From the NCBI RefSeq assembly GCF_001269985.1, contig NZ_BBZB01000001.1, positions 2,294,001 to 2,358,000 on the forward strand: a stretch of 64,000 nucleotides of DNA. Reading direction: 5' to 3'. This DNA comes from Pseudoalteromonas sp. '520P1 No. 423' (lineage in GTDB: Bacteria > Pseudomonadota > Gammaproteobacteria > Enterobacterales > Alteromonadaceae). The position numbers and the translations under genes are program-made. Positions 62,482-64,000 of the stretch are shown piece after piece. Position 1 is the stretch's first letter. Every line of letters begins with the position of its first letter. A model generated the notes under the pieces. That model did no database searches and was not told the DNA's origin. It saw only the letters and a program-made list of their open reading frames with translations.

Positions 62482-63171
62482 ATGCAACCAGTCTCACCAG
62501 TCGTCACAGTAGATGGTCCAAGTGGCGCAGGAAAAGGAACAGTTTGCCGTTTGTTAGCGGAAAAACTTGGTTGGGATGTATTGGATAGTGGTGCGATTTA
62601 TCGTGTTTTAGCACTTGCTGCAATTCATCATCAAATTTCAGAAGATAACGAAGATGCATTAGTACCATTAGCTGCAAATTTAGATGTACAATTTTTAATT
62701 GATAGTGAAACGAGTTCTAGTAAAATCGTACTAGAAGGCGAAGATGTTACTAAACGTATCAGAAATGAAGAAGTAGGGGCTGTCGCCTCTAAAATAGCAG
62801 CATTGCCTCGTGTAAGAGAAGCACTATTAAGACGTCAACGCGCTTTTAAAACTGAAAATGGTTTAATCGCTGATGGTCGAGATATGGGCACTGTTGTGTT
62901 TCCAGATGCACAATTTAAACTTTATATCACAGCTTCAGCCGAAGAACGTGCAAATCGCCGTTTTCTAGAGTTGAAGCGAACTGATGATAGTGTTAAAATT
63001 GATGCTATATTAGCCGATATCAAAGCACGTGATGAGCGCGATATGAATCGCAGTATTGCACCTTTGGTTCCATCTGAAGATGCAATTGTAGTTGATACAA
63101 CTAAAATGAATGCAAAACAAGTATTCGAACATGTATATGATTTATATACTCAAGCACTTATTGCACGATAA
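62482..63171 (+). CDS. cmk: Cytidylate kinase
   Basis: The 229 residues (E. coli 227) carry the P-loop GPSGAGKGT near the N-terminus, [11 protein letters not shown], and [15 protein letters not shown]. It phosphorylates CMP and dCMP. The start ATG at 62482 follows GGAGG at 62472-62476; an ATG at 62470 would place that site inside the gene. Placement directly before rpsA is standard in gammaproteobacteria. Confidence 0.95.
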   Translation: MQPVSPVVTVDGPSGAGKGTVCRLLAEKLGWDVLDSGAIYRVLALAAIHHQISEDNEDALVPLAANLDVQFLIDSETSSSKIVLEGEDVTKRIRNEEVGAVASKIAALPRVREALLRRQRAFKTENGLIADGRDMGTVVFPDAQFKLYITASAEERANRRFLELKRTDDSVKIDAILADIKARDERDMNRSIAPLVPSEDAIVVDTTKMNAKQVFEHVYDLYTQALIAR

Positions 63172-63360
63172 CAATTAACGATTAAGTTAGTTGTTTTTTA
63201 GTGCATTTTTAGGTTGTTTAGACTAAAATAATTCCGGATAGGAAATACAATTTTGTATTTTCGTCTAAAGAGCGAAAAATATGGATGTTATTCGCTAAAT
63301 TAATAACCCCATGCGGCAGGCAAGCCAATTGGTGATATAAACATTAGAGACGTATTAAGT
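63172..63360 (+). promoter_or_regulatory. rpsA leader region
   Basis: The 189-base leader holds two likely stems, AAATACAA..TTGTATTT near 63243-63260 and AGCGAA..TTCGCT near 63271-63297, and there is no good Shine-Dalgarno before the ATG at 63361. In E. coli, rpsA is likewise translated from a structured leader without a strong SD, which S1 uses to regulate itself. Confidence 0.5.
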
Positions 63361-64000
63361 ATGTCAGAAAATTTTGCACAGTTATTTGAAGAAAGCTTAC
63401 AAGGTTTTGAAGCTCAACAGGGTTCTATCGTTAAAGGTACAGTTATTTCAATTGAAAATAACATCGTACTTGTTGACGCTGGTCTTAAATCTGAAAGCGC
63501 AATTCCTGCCGAGCAATTCAAAAACAATGCTGGTGAATTAGAAGTTGCTGTTGGCGACGAAGTAGATGTAGCGTTAGACGCAATTGAAGATGGCTTCGGT
63601 GAGACAATCCTTTCTCGTGAGAAAGCGAAACGTCATGAAGCTTGGATCCGTCTAGAAAAAGCATGTGAAGAGCAAGAAACTGTTACTGGTATTATCAACG
63701 GTAAAGTTAAAGGTGGTTTCACTGTTGAAGTTGACACTATTCGTGCATTCCTACCTGGTTCATTAGTTGATGTGCGTCCAGTACGTGATACTACTCACCT
63801 TGAGCATAAAGAACTAGAATTTAAAGTTATCAAACTTGATCAAAAACGTAATAACGTTGTTGTATCTCGTCGCGCAGTTATTGAGTCTGAAAATTCTCAT
63901 GAGCGTGAAGAGCTTCTAGCTAACCTTGTTGAAGGCCAAGAAGTTAAAGGTATCGTTAAGAACCTTACAGATTACGGTGCATTCGTAGATCTTGGTGGTG
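63361..64000 (+). CDS. rpsA: 30S ribosomal protein S1, 3'-truncated by the window
   Basis: The visible 213 codons cover S1 domains D1, D2 and the beginning of D3: [48 protein letters not shown] and [16 protein letters not shown]1 binds mRNA on the small subunit and is required for initiation on most mRNAs. The gene runs off the window end. Its leader is described separately. Confidence 0.97.
   Translation, partial: MSENFAQLFEESLQGFEAQQGSIVKGTVISIENNIVLVDAGLKSESAIPAEQFKNNAGELEVAVGDEVDVALDAIEDGFGETILSREKAKRHEAWIRLEKACEEQETVTGIINGKVKGGFTVEVDTIRAFLPGSLVDVRPVRDTTHLEHKELEFKVIKLDQKRNNVVVSRRAVIESENSHEREELLANLVEGQEVKGIVKNLTDYGAFVDLGG

Overview
The window is about 64 kb of low-GC chromosome from a marine gammaproteobacterium. 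The 16S sequence (6276-7818), the SOS/NrdR/Zur/FadR-type sites, sodium-coupled transporters (NSS, NhaD, AGCS, SLC13), and several lineage-typical small families (DUF2066, DUF2986, DUF2989, YeaC/DUF1315) point to the order Alteromonadales. The 16S segment around 6540-6620 reads most like the Pseudoalteromonas group. The genus is an inference from memory, not from an alignment.

Layout. 1-5541: NSS transporter (5'-truncated by the window), a beta-hydroxyacid dehydrogenase, nhaD, then rlmA and xthA on the minus strand. 5800-11970: a complete rRNA operon with two promoters, 16S, tRNA-Ile(GAU), tRNA-Ala(UGC), 23S and 5S, followed by a duplicated terminator block that holds a relic of a second 5S. 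12146-17755: a DUF2066 gene with hda, then pheS-pheT-ihfA. 17782-27899: DUF2989 lipoprotein, long-form GAPDH, AGCS symporter, M14 carboxypeptidase, zinc-ribbon protein, yeaC, a giant DUF349 protein and dgt. 27994-33480: an NC/LRAT-domain protein, a decayed ISAs1-type transposase, a broken second copy of a TonB receptor and then the intact receptor. 33564-38793: a DUF2986 gene, rhlE, a pair of REPIN-like repeats, a 12-copy heptanucleotide repeat, ansA and sppA. 38961-44497: fadH behind a FadR-like operator, DoxX protein, nitroreductase, SLC13 transporter, small membrane protein. 44604-47754: tRNA-Ser(UGA) and an accessory patch of small genes, including a thioesterase pseudogene and an SOS-box-controlled 63-residue protein. 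47833-64000: fklB, a Zur-boxed zinc receptor, yaeQ, the nrdA-nrdB-yfaE cluster with NrdR and DnaA sites, ubiG, gyrA, and serC-aroA-cmk-rpsA (rpsA cut by the window end).

Most of the window is core housekeeping sequence: translation (rRNA, pheST, rpsA), DNA replication and nucleotide supply (hda, gyrA, nrdAB, dgt, cmk, xthA) and membrane transport. I found no defence system, prophage or CRISPR array. The observations I would follow first are the small helix-turn-helix-like protein behind a near-consensus LexA box (46853-47114), the rRNA-operon 3' repeat, the decaying receptor duplicate beside the IS remnant, and the paired REPIN-like elements and heptanucleotide repeat between rhlE and ansA.
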